DNA of 64,000 bases from Hypericum androsaemum (lineage: Eukaryota > Streptophyta > Magnoliopsida > Malpighiales > Hypericaceae). The stretch spans positions 8,796,707-8,860,706 of the forward strand of contig OZ023182.1 in the NCBI GenBank assembly GCA_963995505.1, given 5' to 3'. This document shows, in pieces, positions 33,041 to 44,578 of this stretch. The first letter of the stretch is position 1; each line of letters starts with the position of its first letter. The notes beneath the pieces are model-generated. The model was given only the letters and a program-made list of their open reading frames with translations. It made no database searches and was not told the origin of the DNA. Both the position numbers and the translations under genes were made by a program.

Positions 33041-34183
33041 ATGGTTGAAACCATGTTTTGATGATGATATGATGTTTTAATTCAAGTAATTATGTGATTT
33101 ATTGAGTTAAAAATCGTATTAATCATGATTTTATGAAAAATCATAATCTGTTGGACTTTAAAATAATTAATTTAGAACCAGCGGGACTAAATTAAATTTT
33201 GCCTAACCGCGCGGGCAAATTCGCGCAAGCGCGAAACCTTAAGTACCAATCTGAAATTTGACCGCTTACGTGGCACCTACGAGTCATGGACTTCGGTGCA
33301 ATTTTTGGAAAACTTGGAGATTAATTGAAAATTTTCCCAAAAATCCCCTTATCGAAAATAAACCCTAATCGGGCGATTTGGGCGATTTCGCCCGAAATCG
33401 AATTCCGTCGATTTCGTTAGAAATCTGACGATTTCGAGGCCGTAGATCGACGATAGTCGATTCTCCGGCTTCTCCCCGATGTCCTGATACCACGTTTGTG
33501 GATCGATGTCACCGGAATCGCGAGATCGAGGACGACGACGGCGGAGAGGCGCGGAACGGAGAAGACGACCGCGACAGAGAACGGCTGCACGACGGCCCGC
33601 GAGGCTGATACGGCCGTGCTCGCGAGGCCGAGACGAGTCGATTGCGATTGGTCTCGGCCATTGGTTCGCCGCCGTTACGTGGCGGTCGTAGGTGGGCGAT
33701 GCGGTGGCGATTTCGCCTTCGCAGTCGGGGAGAGAGAAAGAGAAAGGGAAATATGCGAGGGGCAAAATCGTAGTTTCATGATTTTTCCCAAAAATATTTA
33801 TACCCGGGTCAAAAAAATCAAAAAACCGGACGGATTGGCCTGGTTTATTTGGTTCGACCCAACCCGATTTATGGTCTCAAAATTGGACTTAAATATTGGG
33901 TTTTTTCTCTTTTAATTGGATAAAATCAGTTTTTATTCAATTAAAATCCAATAAATTGATAAAAATTTTGAGAAATTTTTGTCAATTAGGTTTATTAAAA
34001 TTATTTTTTAATAAACTTAAAAATATTTTGGAACGAGTTCCGAGATATGTAAAAGTTAAACTAAAATCACATAAATTGATCCATAGTATGATCATCAAAA
34101 GATTGGAAAATGAGTTTTTCAATCCTATTTTAGGAAAATATGAGTATTAACCCGAAATTGAATTGCAATTGTTGTAAGATTTG

Positions 34184-34765
34184 ATGGCTACTGGAGACAG
34201 ATATCAGAACTTCTGTGCAACAGAACTTCGACAGAAGATTCTGAAGCGCCGTTTACCGCTGCGTGTGCCTAAGGATGACATGTATGTTATCGTCGAGCAC
34301 ATTGAGGCTGTTCACCGGGAGATGCAAGAGTGCATCTGGGCCGGAGATTACGATCATGGAGAGGACTGGCCCTCCATGTTTCAAGACCTTCTGGTCACGA
34401 TGAAAATTCGAGAAGATATGTGTGTCTTCTCGGCACCCGAGTTCAATACCCATAGAGATGCCCTCTATGGTCTGATCCATTATCTTGAGGATAAGGGTCT
34501 TCGCAGAGAAATGATACCTTCTCCAGTTCTGGAGCTGAGAAGCGGTTTGATCTTGAACCGCTACCTCGCTAAGGATTACTATTACAGTTTTCCTCCGCTC
34601 CTGATCATCTGGATTATGGAATCGATCCCGGTTCCGGCAGTGAACTTGGAACTTCTCGCTGGATCGTCCTCGCACCCGGTCCCCACAGGATCGTCCTCGG
34701 ACCCGGATCCAGATATGTGTCTGGATTCTCCTACCGGATCGCCTGGACATCCGATCCCTGTGTGA
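34184..34765 (+). CDS. Unrecognised intact ORF in the copia leader, about 193 aa
   Basis: Between primer-binding site and gag lies an uninterrupted ATG-to-TGA frame of 193 codons starting MATGDRYQNFCATELRQK. It is acidic overall with a basic patch near the N-terminus (KILKRRLPLR), a middle that could form helices (VEHIEAVHREMQE), a hydrophobic stretch (FPPLLIIWI) near residue 145 and a Ser/Pro/Asp-rich tail (GSSSDPDPDM, GSPGHPIPV). I do not recognise a family. It stays open while gag and RT nearby are broken, which is compatible with selection or with chance. It could be an extra retrotransposon protein or a captured host exon. Confidence 0.45.
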   Translation: MATGDRYQNFCATELRQKILKRRLPLRVPKDDMYVIVEHIEAVHREMQECIWAGDYDHGEDWPSMFQDLLVTMKIREDMCVFSAPEFNTHRDALYGLIHYLEDKGLRREMIPSPVLELRSGLILNRYLAKDYYYSFPPLLIIWIMESIPVPAVNLELLAGSSSHPVPTGSSSDPDPDMCLDSPTGSPGHPIPV

Positions 34766-35328
34766 TTACATGTTTAACTGTCCCCATGTACATATGTTAT
34801 TTTTGGCAGACTTTTGTACAATAGGTTGAGACCTTGTTTGAGGTTTTGTGCATGTGTGAGCACACTCAGAATGTACAAATGCATGTGTCAAACATGTAAT
34901 TAAATAAAGATGTTTGTTTAATTGCTTCCACTTGAGTTTACTATCGATGAACTTTAAGCGGTTGAAGTTTAAGATTAATACTTGAATGGTGAGGGGAAGC
35001 ATGCCCGCGACCCACTTCGATTTTGAGATTAATCAAGAACTTCATATCGTTAAAAGTTATGAGTGATTAGTAAATTGAATCATATTGCCAAATCAAAATT
35101 CTAATATGTTCTCATATTAAAAATCCCTATAGAGATGTCAGTTGCTTCTAGATCCATCATAGCTGAGCTAAACCGTGAGTTAAAACTCAACGGTGACAAA
35201 TATGAGAATTGGAGCATGAAAATCCAATATGTGCTTGAAGAACAAGAGGTTCTGGAGCACATACATGTGATAATGGATGAGCCTGAAGAAGGCACAACTG
35301 CTCAACATAAGCGAGATAAGGAAGCTTA

Positions 35329-36024
35329 GACTACTCACAGTAGTCGTTCACCCGAGCGATCGGGTGAATATTTTAATATTTAAAAAAAAACTAATTAAAA
35401 GCCAATCCCACTCGGCCGAGCGGATTGGCTAGCCAATCCCGCTCCCGAGCGGATTGGGGCCTTTTTTTCTTTCAATAATCTAACTATCTAGTTATTTCTA
35501 CTTGGCATAATATTATTCGTCAAAATAGATTTATTCGGATAAGATTTTTGTGGTTAGCTTATTTTTAGTAATAAATTTAAAAAATAATTTAAAAATTATT
35601 AAATTTTGTATCTCTATAAATAGAGTCCAATGTTAACATATTTTCATATACCATGTAATTTGAAATTCCTGTATTTGTAATATGAAAACTTCATATTCGT
35701 AATTTATCATTTGTACCTTAAATTATTTTTATCTAATTTAGTATTTCAATTTTTACTTTTGTAATTTTATGACTTAATCATAATATTTAATCGTGTTATT
35801 GAAAACATAATTATTTTCGTAATATATAATTTTTATCTAAATAAATCAGAGTAGATAATATGTGGATGAGAAAGAAATTAATAATTTATTCTGTAAACTG
35901 GGTTGCTGATGTGAGTAGAAAATATATAAGTGGATTGGATTGGGTAGGAATTGGGTATGGAAGAGAGAGAAATTAATAATTTATTCCGTGACCTGGATTG
36001 GATGAGTTGCTGATGTGGGTAGTC
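35329..36024. mobile_element. PIF/Harbinger-type nonautonomous element in gag
   Basis: The element begins gactactcaca and ends tgtgggtagtc, its inverse with one mismatch, and is flanked by the 3-bp target duplication tta (35326-35328 and 36025-36027), as Harbinger/Tourist elements make. It is 696 bp, AT-rich and noncoding, with a small cgagcggattggct palindrome group near 35410-35450. Removing it restores the gag frame exactly. Confidence 0.88.
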
Positions 36025-37115
36025 TTATGTTATTTGGAAGAGAAAAAATACTACTGCTCGATTGATCTTGTTGAGTTCAATGATGGATGATATCACCAGA
36101 CAATTTCGCGTGCATGACAACGCGAAAGAGTTATGGGATGCTCTCAAACAAAAATTCGGAAAGCTTTCAGTGTCGAAGCTGCGTGCTTTGACCATAAGGT
36201 TTTACACCTTTAAAAAGCGTCCGGAGGTTCCCATGAGGAAACACTTGAGAGTGATGTCCAATATGATCAGTGAACTGGCAGAGGCTGGTCACATACTCAG
36301 CAACGAGCAGCATATTCAAGCTGTCAACCGTTCTCTACCACCAAGTTGGGAACATATGAAGATGAATCTTACCCATTCCGATCATTTGGTAACATTTGAT
36401 GATGATGCCAGACACCTTGAGCTGGAGGAAGATCGCCTCCTAGCTATGAAATCCCACCCTGAAGCCCATTCGATTTGTTCAACTGGGAGTGGGGGGAAAA
36501 GAAGAAAGGTAAAGGGAAGGGTAAGTTTAAGTGTATGGAAGAGAGAGAAATTAATAATTTATTCCGTGACCTGGATTGGATGAGTTGCGGATGTGGGTAG
36601 TCTTATGTTATTTGGAAGGGAAAAAATACTACTGCTCGATTGATCTTGTTGAGTTCAATGATGGATGATATCACCAGACAATTTCGCGTGCATGACAACG
36701 CGAAAGAGTTATGGGATGCTCTCAAACAAAAATTTGGAAAGCTTTCAGTGTCGAAGCTGCGTGCTTTGACCATAAGGTTTTACACCTTTAAAAAGCGTCC
36801 GGAGGTTCCCATGAGGAAACACTTGAGAGTGATGTCCAATATGATCAGTGAACTGGCAGAGGCTGGTCACATACTCAGCAACGAGCAGCATATTCAAGCT
36901 GTCAACCGTTCTCTACCACCAAGTTGGGAACATATGAAGATGAATCTTACCCATTCCGATCATTTGGTAACATTTGATGATGATGCCAGACACCTTGAGC
37001 TGGAGGAAGATCACCTCCTAGCTATGAAATCCCACCCTGAAGCCCATTCGATTTGTTCAACTGGAAGTGGGGGGAAAAAGAAGAAAGGTAAAGGGAAGGG
37101 TAAGTGTAAGTGTAG
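35960..37115 (+). repeat. 578-bp tandem duplication inside copia gag
   Basis: Two head-to-tail copies lie at about 35960-36537 and 36538-37115, differing at only a few bases (for example gttgctgatg versus gttgcggatg). Each includes the right end of the Harbinger MITE and about 165 codons of gag, so the duplication happened after the MITE insertion. The breakpoints share a short gtatggaagagag-like string. Confidence 0.9.
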
Positions 37116-37516
37116 GTGTAAACAAACTCCAAAGGCTAAAAACCATGGAACCAAGTTGGATGGCTCCAAGGCTAAAAAGAACAAGCGGTTTAACATTTCA
37201 AAAGCGAAATGTTTTAACTGTCAACAGAAGGGACATTTTGCAAAAGATTGCAAGATGCCCAAGCAGGTACATCTAAACTCAAGTGTGAGTAAGTTGTATA
37301 TATCCTCTTGTACCCTTCTAACTGAGTCACATTCTATGTGGGTGATTGATTCAGGAGCGACAGACCATATAGCTAGAGACCGTTGTTCGTTCGTTGAGTA
37401 CAGGCAGTTGCCGACTGGAGCAAAAACCATTTTTATCGGTAACAACTCGTGCGTGGATGTGAAAGGCCTAGGCACTTGTAGATTACACCTTCGTGGTGGT
37501 CGTGCCCTTCTTTTAC

Positions 37517-39030
37517 ATGAATGCAATGGAAGAAGAAATATCTTCTATGATCAAAAACCAAGTTTGGGATCTGGTTGACCTACCTAAGGGACGTAGGGCA
37601 ATTGGGAATAAGTGGATTCTCAAAATCAAGCGCAATGCAGATGGCAGTATCGAAAGATACAAAGCGCGTTTGGTTGCCCAAGGGTTTAAACAACAGGCTG
37701 GGATAGACTATGAGGAGACTTTTGCACCTGTTGTTAGATTTATGTCAATTAGGATCATTTTAGCTATGGTTGCTAACATGAATCTAGAATTACATCAAAT
37801 GGATGTAAATACTGCTTTTCTCCACGGAGAATTGGATGAAGAAATCTATATGATTCAGCCTGAGGGCTACATTCAAAAAGGCTGCGAACACAAAGTTTGC
37901 AAATTGAATAGATCAATTTATGGCCTTAAGCAGTCGTCTAGACAGTGGTATATTCGCTTTCATAATACGATCATGCAGCATAATTTTATAATGATAGACG
38001 AAGATCACTGCGTGCATGTTAAGCAATCAGGAAGTTTGTTATCATCACCTTGTATGTTGATGACATACTTTTAGCTGGAAATGACATGAGAATTCTTGTC
38101 GAAATCAAAGATTGGTTTTCTTCCAACTTTGAAATGAAAGACATGGGTGAAGCGGATTACATACTCGGAGTTAAGATTTCGAGGAATCGTTCGAAGAGAA
38201 TAGTGTCTCTTTCACAAGAGACATATATTCGCAAAATAGTAGAGCATTTCAATTGTGATCACAGTAACCCAAAGTACGTCCCATTGGTAAAAGGTCATAA
38301 TTTGTGTAAGGACATGTGCCCAAAAATAGCTAAACAACGTAGGGACATGGAGAAGATTCCTTATGCCAATGCAGTTGGATACCTGATGTACGCAATGTTG
38401 TGTACAAGACCTGACATTTGCTATGCTGTTCGGATAGCAAGCAGATATCAGTCTGATCCAGGCAGTGCTCACTGGAAGGCTGTCAAAGGGATTTTGAAAT
38501 ATTTGAACACTACTGCAGAATACTCCTTGTGCTATCAAGGCCGTGACCTGATATTGAGTGGTTATACTGATGCTGATTGGGGAGATGATGTGGATAAGAA
38601 AAAGTCTACATCTGGATTCATTTTCTTGTTGAACGGGGGTGCTGTCTCATGGAGCAGTAAGGAGCAAACATGTGTATCCCTGTCAACAATAGAAGCGGAA
38701 TATGTAGCTTCACCTCATGCTGCACAAGAAGCAGTATGGTTGAAGAGATTCTTAAGCCATCTCTCCCTGATCAACTCGACGGAGCCCGTGAGTCTATTCT
38801 GCGACAACCAGGTAGCTATAGCATATGCTAAGGATCCTAGATTCCATAGCAGGGCTAAGCATATAGATATTAAATTTTACTTTGTTAGAAATTTAATAAA
38901 ATATAAAGAACTGTGTATGAAACACATATCTACACGAGATATGGCCGCAGATCCAATAACTAAAGCATTACCTCGAGAAGTGTTCGAGAAACATGTTAAG
39001 TCACTGGGTTTACGATGGTTTCATTTGTAA
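37517..39030 (+). pseudogene. copia reverse transcriptase and RNase H, frameshifted
   Basis: From about 37517 the frame reads MNAMEEEISSMIKNQVWDLV, the typical start of copia RT, through ARLVAQGFKQ and QMDVNTAFLHGELDEEIYM. At about 38050 the frame shifts within the active site: the next frame supplies LYVDDILLAGND and continues through RNase H (TDADWGDD, KKKSTSGF, SLSTIEAEY) to DPITKALPREVFEKH and TAA-stop 39030. Domains are complete apart from the frameshift. Integrase, expected between protease and RT, is absent. Confidence 0.9.
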
Positions 39031-39972
39031 TCCAATTAGTTGGAATAAAGGATTTTTATTTGGCAATATGAGTTAAATGTGAAACATGTCGGACAGAAAA
39101 GTAGCCTACTCACACGGGTGTTTACCTCAGTGGGAGTCAAGAAGTTGATTCCTAGATGAGATGAGGCAGTTATTGGACATACATAAGTGCATGTCCTATG
39201 ACGGAATGTCGTCTTGCTCAAGAGCAAGTTTTCTTATGGGATGCAGGAATAAGTTGCTGCATTTGGATTTTCAACAATCCATATGATAAGATATAAGTGG
39301 AACTTATCATACTGTCTGTCCTATTAGCCTAGAGTTAAGCTAAAGCTGATACTCCAGTATGGTGTTAAATGACATGTGTTCCTTTAAAAAGGAAAGTACA
39401 TCGTAACACGTGATCAGTATCATGTGTGCTACTCGACCACTGGATGGGATGAAAATGTTGAGTGATTTCATAATCCCTGGTGTGAGACCAATTTTCGAGA
39501 ACTGTGATTCCCGAAACCTACCCTTAAGATGCTAAACGTATTCTGGAAGTATGGTCCAGTGCTACTAGCTTGGAAAGTTCATGAAAAGGTTATGGCATAG
39601 CGATTCGACCTGGCAGGACTGACCAGAAAAGCAGGCTGTATCATTATGAAAAGAATATAGTTAAGGGAGAAGGAACTCTGTTCATCACATTCTGAGTTTC
39701 GTGGTTCAGGTGCACCAATTGTATTGAAAAGTACAATAGTGAACCTGAATATAATTGTTTGAAATCACTAATGTGAATAATGGAATGTGACATGAGTCCT
39801 GGGGTAATAACATACATTATACAAGAAGGTTGTCGAGATGCTACTATTCAAGTAGCCTGAGTGTCTGTGCTCTTGAATTTGGCTTAACATACTCGACGTG
39901 TGCTGGTCGCACGAAATCTTTTAAAGAAATTTGATAACTGTTGATCAAGGTCAATAATAATTGAGTGGGAGA

Positions 39973-40582
39973 TGTTGGACCTTGGGCCCATTAGGCAATT
40001 ATTATTGTGCCTAATTGGGCCCGGGCCCATCAGACCCATAAGTTGGGTTGGATGGGCCGGTCAACGCTAGCCACGCAAGTGCCACGTCAGCGTGACGTGG
40101 CGCTGACGTCATATGTGGCAGTCCACGTGGCGCCACATGGCAAAGCTAGGGGTAGCCTTGCCACGTGTCGGACATGCGGTCCGAAGCGCCACGTGGCGGG
40201 CGTGTGGCCTAAAAGTACCATGTGGTAGCCATGCGCAACACGTGGCATGCCACGTGGCGCATTTTGGTTATCCGAATTTCCCTATAAAAAGGAAAATCTG
40301 GCTGGACCAATTTGTAAGTTTGCCCACAACCACTCAATAAGAAAGGAAAAATTCTGGATTAGTCCCTGAATTTTGATCAGATTTTCTATAGAGGAAATCT
40401 CGTGAAAATCAATTACGAATCTGTTAAAACGTGATCGTAATTCGACTAGCACGAAGAAATTGTGGACCCGAGCCTATGGACCTCTTGCTTCAACTAGTAA
40501 GTGATTTATTAGTAACGAATTAGTTTATTAATTAAACGAGTTTAACACGTAATTACTCGTTAATTACGCGTCGAATCCGTCA
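39973..40582 (+). repeat. 3' LTR of the copia element
   Basis: A 610-bp copy of the LTR, preceded by a purine tract (gagtgggagat). It carries the same TATA box (40283-40290) and end (cgaatccgtca). Differences from the 5' LTR concentrate in the G-box region, showing the two copies have diverged. Confidence 0.92.
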
Positions 40583-41810
40583 CTAAGTACTCCCTTTCAC
40601 CTACCTTAGTTTTTATCATGGTCTCGCCATTAATTATCTTCGTTTTTCCCCCTCGTCTCTATTAATCCCTTTTACCCACCAACCAAACCCCGCTATTTGT
40701 AGCAGTTCTAGTGAAATTTTTGTAAAATATAAATATTACACATCAATAAAATCAAATCTACTTATAATAAAAACACTAGACACTTTATCTTATTCTCCGG
40801 TTGCTTTTGGTTTCAGTTGTCATCTATTTTTGTCACACCTTAGCCCGCTCTTAACGTGGTTATAGCTTAGACCTGGAACCTTAAACCATGTGCTTGTGCA
40901 GGGACCCACAATGGTCGGATGAAGACATCAATAAGCCTTTTTGATGTCGATATGCCGCTTATCCAGTGCAAGTAATAGAGACAAAAACAAGCCGTTTGGT
41001 GTTTGATTATTCCATTATCATTGCAGTTAGATAGACAATTACAAGACACTTTGACGTTGAGTCTTCTGTTATCATTGCAAGCTCAATCTAATTATCAAAG
41101 GCAAACCAGTCAACTTGGATGTTTCTTCTATTTGACATTATTTACGTACCAACAATAATCAAGAAACTGTTCAGTATCTGAATAATTATTAGATCAACTA
41201 CTTTAGGCTCTCACAAAATAGTATCTGAATTTTCATAATTTAAATTCAAGGTGTCTGGTAATTCAATTATTTAATTTTTTCCACCATTTGATATACAAAC
41301 TTTGCGGTAATCTCGTCGGAAAATTAGGCAGCAAATCTACTACAAATCAAATCCTTCCAAGACAGAAGAACATCGATCCAACGTTCAGGAGCTTCACGAA
41401 CCATAAATCATCAACGGTATAAGTAGAACACCGGCGCACAAGTGTGTCGTGAGCTTTTGGGCATTAATAATTCTTCGAACCGTGAGCGTTGCAACAATTC
41501 TGGGACATCTAGTGCAGTACGTGGGGAATTAATGGCCTTAGGGGTAGGCTGACGAGGAGTCCACAAGCTTAAATATCTTATCCGTTTCAAATGTGAATTA
41601 GTCATATGAATAAGTTTCGAATACGAGGTGTCAGGGTGGGTGTCAGTATCAGTAATATTTTCAGATTTGGGGCAACTTTTCGCATTACCATCTTCTATTT
41701 TAGAAAAGAACTTCCATCCATACCAAAATTAGCAATTACTTCAGTGTCACGTTTACTACGAAAGACAAAACATAAATTTACATTTGTACAAATTGATTAA
41801 GCTGTCGGGG
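40583..41810. other. Intergenic, no gene seen
   Basis: Unique-looking AT-rich DNA right of the copia element and downstream of the DUF761 gene; its right end probably holds that gene's 3' UTR. No coding family, RNA gene or transposon end was recognised. Confidence 0.45.
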
Positions 41811-42320
41811 TCAGCCATAGTCGTAGGGATCAGGTGCCTCACGAGCAGCCATGAGCTTCTGCAACCGCAGCTCCCTGTAGAACATCTCGATGAACCTCTC
41901 CGCCTCCCTGTCCACCACGTGCCACCCTGACGACGGCGAGTCGCTGACCCTGCCCTCCGTCTCCGCCCTGTCGACCAAAGGCGACGCCTCCGACGCGGTC
42001 CCGTAACGTCGGGTCGGGGGAGATTGGGCCACGCGGCGTTTCCGGCGCCGGCGGATCATGAGGAAGTTGGTGCTGGCGGGGGTGTTGCTGCAGCTGAACT
42101 CGTAGTGGCGGAGGGGGCGAGGGGAGATGTAGGAGGCGGCGATGTCGTCACGTGACAGGCATGCGGCCGGGGAGGTGATGAAGACCGGGACGACGTCGGA
42201 TAGGGCCTTCTTGAGAGCCTTGACACGTGTCGTTTTGAGGAGGAGTTTGCTGTTGTAGGAGACGCCGTGCTTTACGAGGAAGAGAGCCGTGCGTAGGAAG
42301 TGGCAGAGCGTCTCCGCCAT
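41811..42320 (-). CDS. DUF761-domain protein, cotton-fibre-expressed-like
   Basis: A single-exon, intact 169-codon frame starts MAETLCHFLRTALFLVKHGV. The first 45 residues form a hydrophobic/basic segment typical of the group (SYNSKLLLKTTRVKALKKAL). The middle has RPLRHYEFSCSNTP and a basic run (RRRRKRRV), which could act as a nuclear signal. The C-terminus holds the DUF761 core EAERFIEMFYRELRLQK, then DPYDYG. Function of the family is poorly known; members appear in stress and fibre expression sets. The ATG at 42320 is the first in-frame ATG. A GAA microsatellite lies about 45 bp upstream in the probable 5' UTR. Confidence 0.85.
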   Translation of the reverse strand: MAETLCHFLRTALFLVKHGVSYNSKLLLKTTRVKALKKALSDVVPVFITSPAACLSRDDIAASYISPRPLRHYEFSCSNTPASTNFLMIRRRRKRRVAQSPPTRRYGTASEASPLVDRAETEGRVSDSPSSGWHVVDREAERFIEMFYRELRLQKLMAAREAPDPYDYG

Positions 42321-42362
42321 CTCCACTCCGGCCGGCGTGTCTGGTTCCGTTTTGACGTTTCA

Positions 42363-42387
42363 AAGAAGAAGAAGAAGAAGAAGAAGA
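42363..42387. repeat. (AAG)n microsatellite
   Basis: About eight AAG units lie just upstream of the DUF761 start, on the opposite strand as (CTT)n, a common feature of plant 5' UTRs. Confidence 0.9.
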
Positions 42388-44195
42388 GTGTGGTTGGCTA
42401 GCAAGACGGGGGTTTTAAAGGGACTAATAAGTGATAAAGGTAGTCATTTAATATGGAGGAAATGGACGGTTTTTTTTGGGGGGTTCAATTTTAAGGATTA
42501 TTGTACTTATTGTTTGAAAGAACTTTCATTTTCACACTTCAAATATTTTGAATTACTTTTTTTAATATAAAAAATACATACAACTAATCTAAAGTCGAAT
42601 TTGAAGAATTACAAAAGAGAATCGAACATGTATATATTTGATTAGCACGTGTATATAATTGCAAATTTACATTTTATAAGAATTATTTGTATCAAATCCA
42701 AAAGTCATTGTTAAGATAAAATAAGTTGGACAAAATTTTTAACATTTACAAACAATATCATACGCGATATCACAATTTATATGAAACAACTTATGCCTAG
42801 GCCTGATCTTTTATGTCTACATAATAAGAGATGCCACGTAGAAGTGGATAAGTAGAAAGAGAACAAAAGAAGTGACTTCAAGTAGGTGGTTGGTATATTT
42901 CTAGCATGAATTGGAAGCAAATACATTACGCAAATATCGATGAAAAGCGTGGTTAATGGTACTTAAAGAAGATGATTGGGCCATGCAACAGTTTGTTTAT
43001 GCCTTTTTTTTTGGGTTTAAGTTTGTATATGTCTGCCCTTAATAATTTGCTGGAAAGGCATATATCAGCTTGGATGTCTTCCCTTCGTTGTTAGTCATTC
43101 AGGTCGTTTGCTGCCCCGCTGGATTACTATTGTTTCGGGTTAGCTACCTATTGAAAAAGGTCCAATTTGTACATTTTCTAGGGTACTTGATGCTGATTGA
43201 ATTGACCTGCTTTATATATTAAACTTTTAAGTTGATTAATTCATCTTCGAGTTACTCATATAACAAAAATGATAAAAGTTATGTCTACTACGTTTAAATG
43301 CATATCAACAAATATTTAGATTAACTAATGAGAGAGTTACTCTAATTTTAATGATAGATTTTGAGTTTGATTTATTAGGAATTTATCAGTTTTGCATGGA
43401 GAGATTTGTCATATTTCAAATATCAAACTTATCTCAAATATGAATTAATCGGCTGTTAGGTAGTATACACCGTAAACCAAGTTTAAGCACATTTGTTTAT
43501 TGAACTTAGTGTTGAAATATTTGATTATATTAGAACGATTCCTCGATAATTAATATACGAACCTGAACTAATCGATTACCATGTAAGAGATTCATCACAT
43601 ACTTGTCACAAACTTGAATTATTGGTTACCAGGTGGTATTCAGCATTAAGCACATTTGTTTATTGAACTTAGGGTTGAAAAGTTTGATTAAATTAGAACC
43701 GTTCCTCGACAATTAATATGCAAAATTACGTTGTTACCCTTTGTACGAAATTAAGAAAAGGCATGCATTCAATCCACCTTCCAGACTATTGGCCCACTAT
43801 TGTATAGCTTATTGGCTAATTGCTTAGTTTTGACTAACTGGTACATACATATCACGAAGGCATCCATTTAATATCTATAGTAGCTATCATCGTAATTATT
43901 ACAGGGATATAAGGAATCAACCTTTAGATAAAGTGGAGCTTATGCAACGGTTCAATCTTATCATAACATTTAAACAATTCGTTACGAGTAAGAAAAAAGA
44001 AAAGTACTTTCTTATCCTCCCTTTTTTTTTTGAAGCGTGCAAAAAGGAGAATCACCGGGGCCAGTTTCATATGTATATATACTAGACCGAAAGTTGAATA
44101 AAATCAACGGCCCTACCAAGTGTCTGGCTTATAAGGGGTGGATTTGGTGGGTACTGTGGTAGTCCCCAACCATGGGGACTAACTCAAATCAATAT
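42388..44195. other. AT-rich intergenic DNA
   Basis: This is the upstream region of the DUF761 gene. No ORF or repeat family stands out, apart from a direct repeat of about 60 bp of phrases around aagcacatttgtttattgaactta (about 43483 and 43656). Confidence 0.4.
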
Positions 44196-44202
44196 CACTA
44201 TA

Positions 44203-44345
44203 AATGAAAATTAATATCATTTTACATGAAAACCAATATCACTTCATATGTAAATCAGTGTCTTCCAAACCAATATTACTTCACATGCAAACCAATATCA
44301 CTTCACATGCAAACCAATATCACTTCACATGCAAACCAATAACAC
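44203..44345. repeat. 22-bp minisatellite
   Basis: Units of the form aaaccaatatcacttcacatgc repeat about six times, near-perfect in the last three and degenerate at the left. The array is bordered by copies of the phrase tggggacta in opposite orientations (about 44175 and 44430), so it may be the core of a MITE spanning about 44140-44450. It can be translated without stops, but only as a repeat artefact. Confidence 0.75.
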
Positions 44346-44578
44346 CTGATAGGTTATTGACCATCAGATTTAAAGATAATCAAATCTGACAGCCCAAAAT
44401 GTAGTCCCCACATGTGGACAAATTTTTTTTAGTCCCCACTCAATCTGGTCTCGACTTTATAAGGTCCGATCAGCCACAATGTGTGGAAATTTAAGATCTT
44501 TCTAAATCAAATTGTAATAAAAGATATCGACTACACTTGAACGACATCTAGCTCCATTCTCTCCCGTGTAAATACTAC

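Larger units (their letters stand above)
35135..37578 (+). pseudogene. copia gag and protease, interrupted and partly duplicated
   Basis: Gag starts at ATG 35135 (MSVASRSIIAELNRELKLNG) and is open to 35328, where a Harbinger MITE is inserted. It resumes at 36025, and the sequence across the two sides reads as normal gag (KEL-WDALKQKF, LPPSWEHMK). A 578-bp duplication repeats this gag region, so only the second copy (from about 36603) joins the zinc knuckle (CFNCQQKGHFAKDC) and protease (WVIDSGATDHIA). The frame ends at 37578 after the integrase deletion junction. It is not translatable as one protein. Confidence 0.88.
32422..40582 (+). mobile_element. Ty1/copia retrotransposon with two LTRs, no integrase
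   Basis: LTRs at 32422-33026 and 39973-40582 start tgttggaccttgggccca and end cgaatccgtca. Target duplications are ctaac (32417-32421) and ctaag (40583-40587), one mismatch. The layout is 5' LTR, primer-binding site, a 2.1-kb leader with an extra ORF, gag, protease, RT, RNase H, a 0.9-kb 3' noncoding part and 3' LTR. Gag holds a Harbinger MITE and a 578-bp tandem duplication. The integrase region is missing between protease and RT, and RT has a frameshift. The element is nonautonomous. Confidence 0.93.

Noticed and set aside
33349..33915. Arg-rich ORFs in the copia leader
   Set aside because: GC-rich low-complexity DNA open in several frames on both strands; unlike the 34184 ORF there is no single convincing frame.
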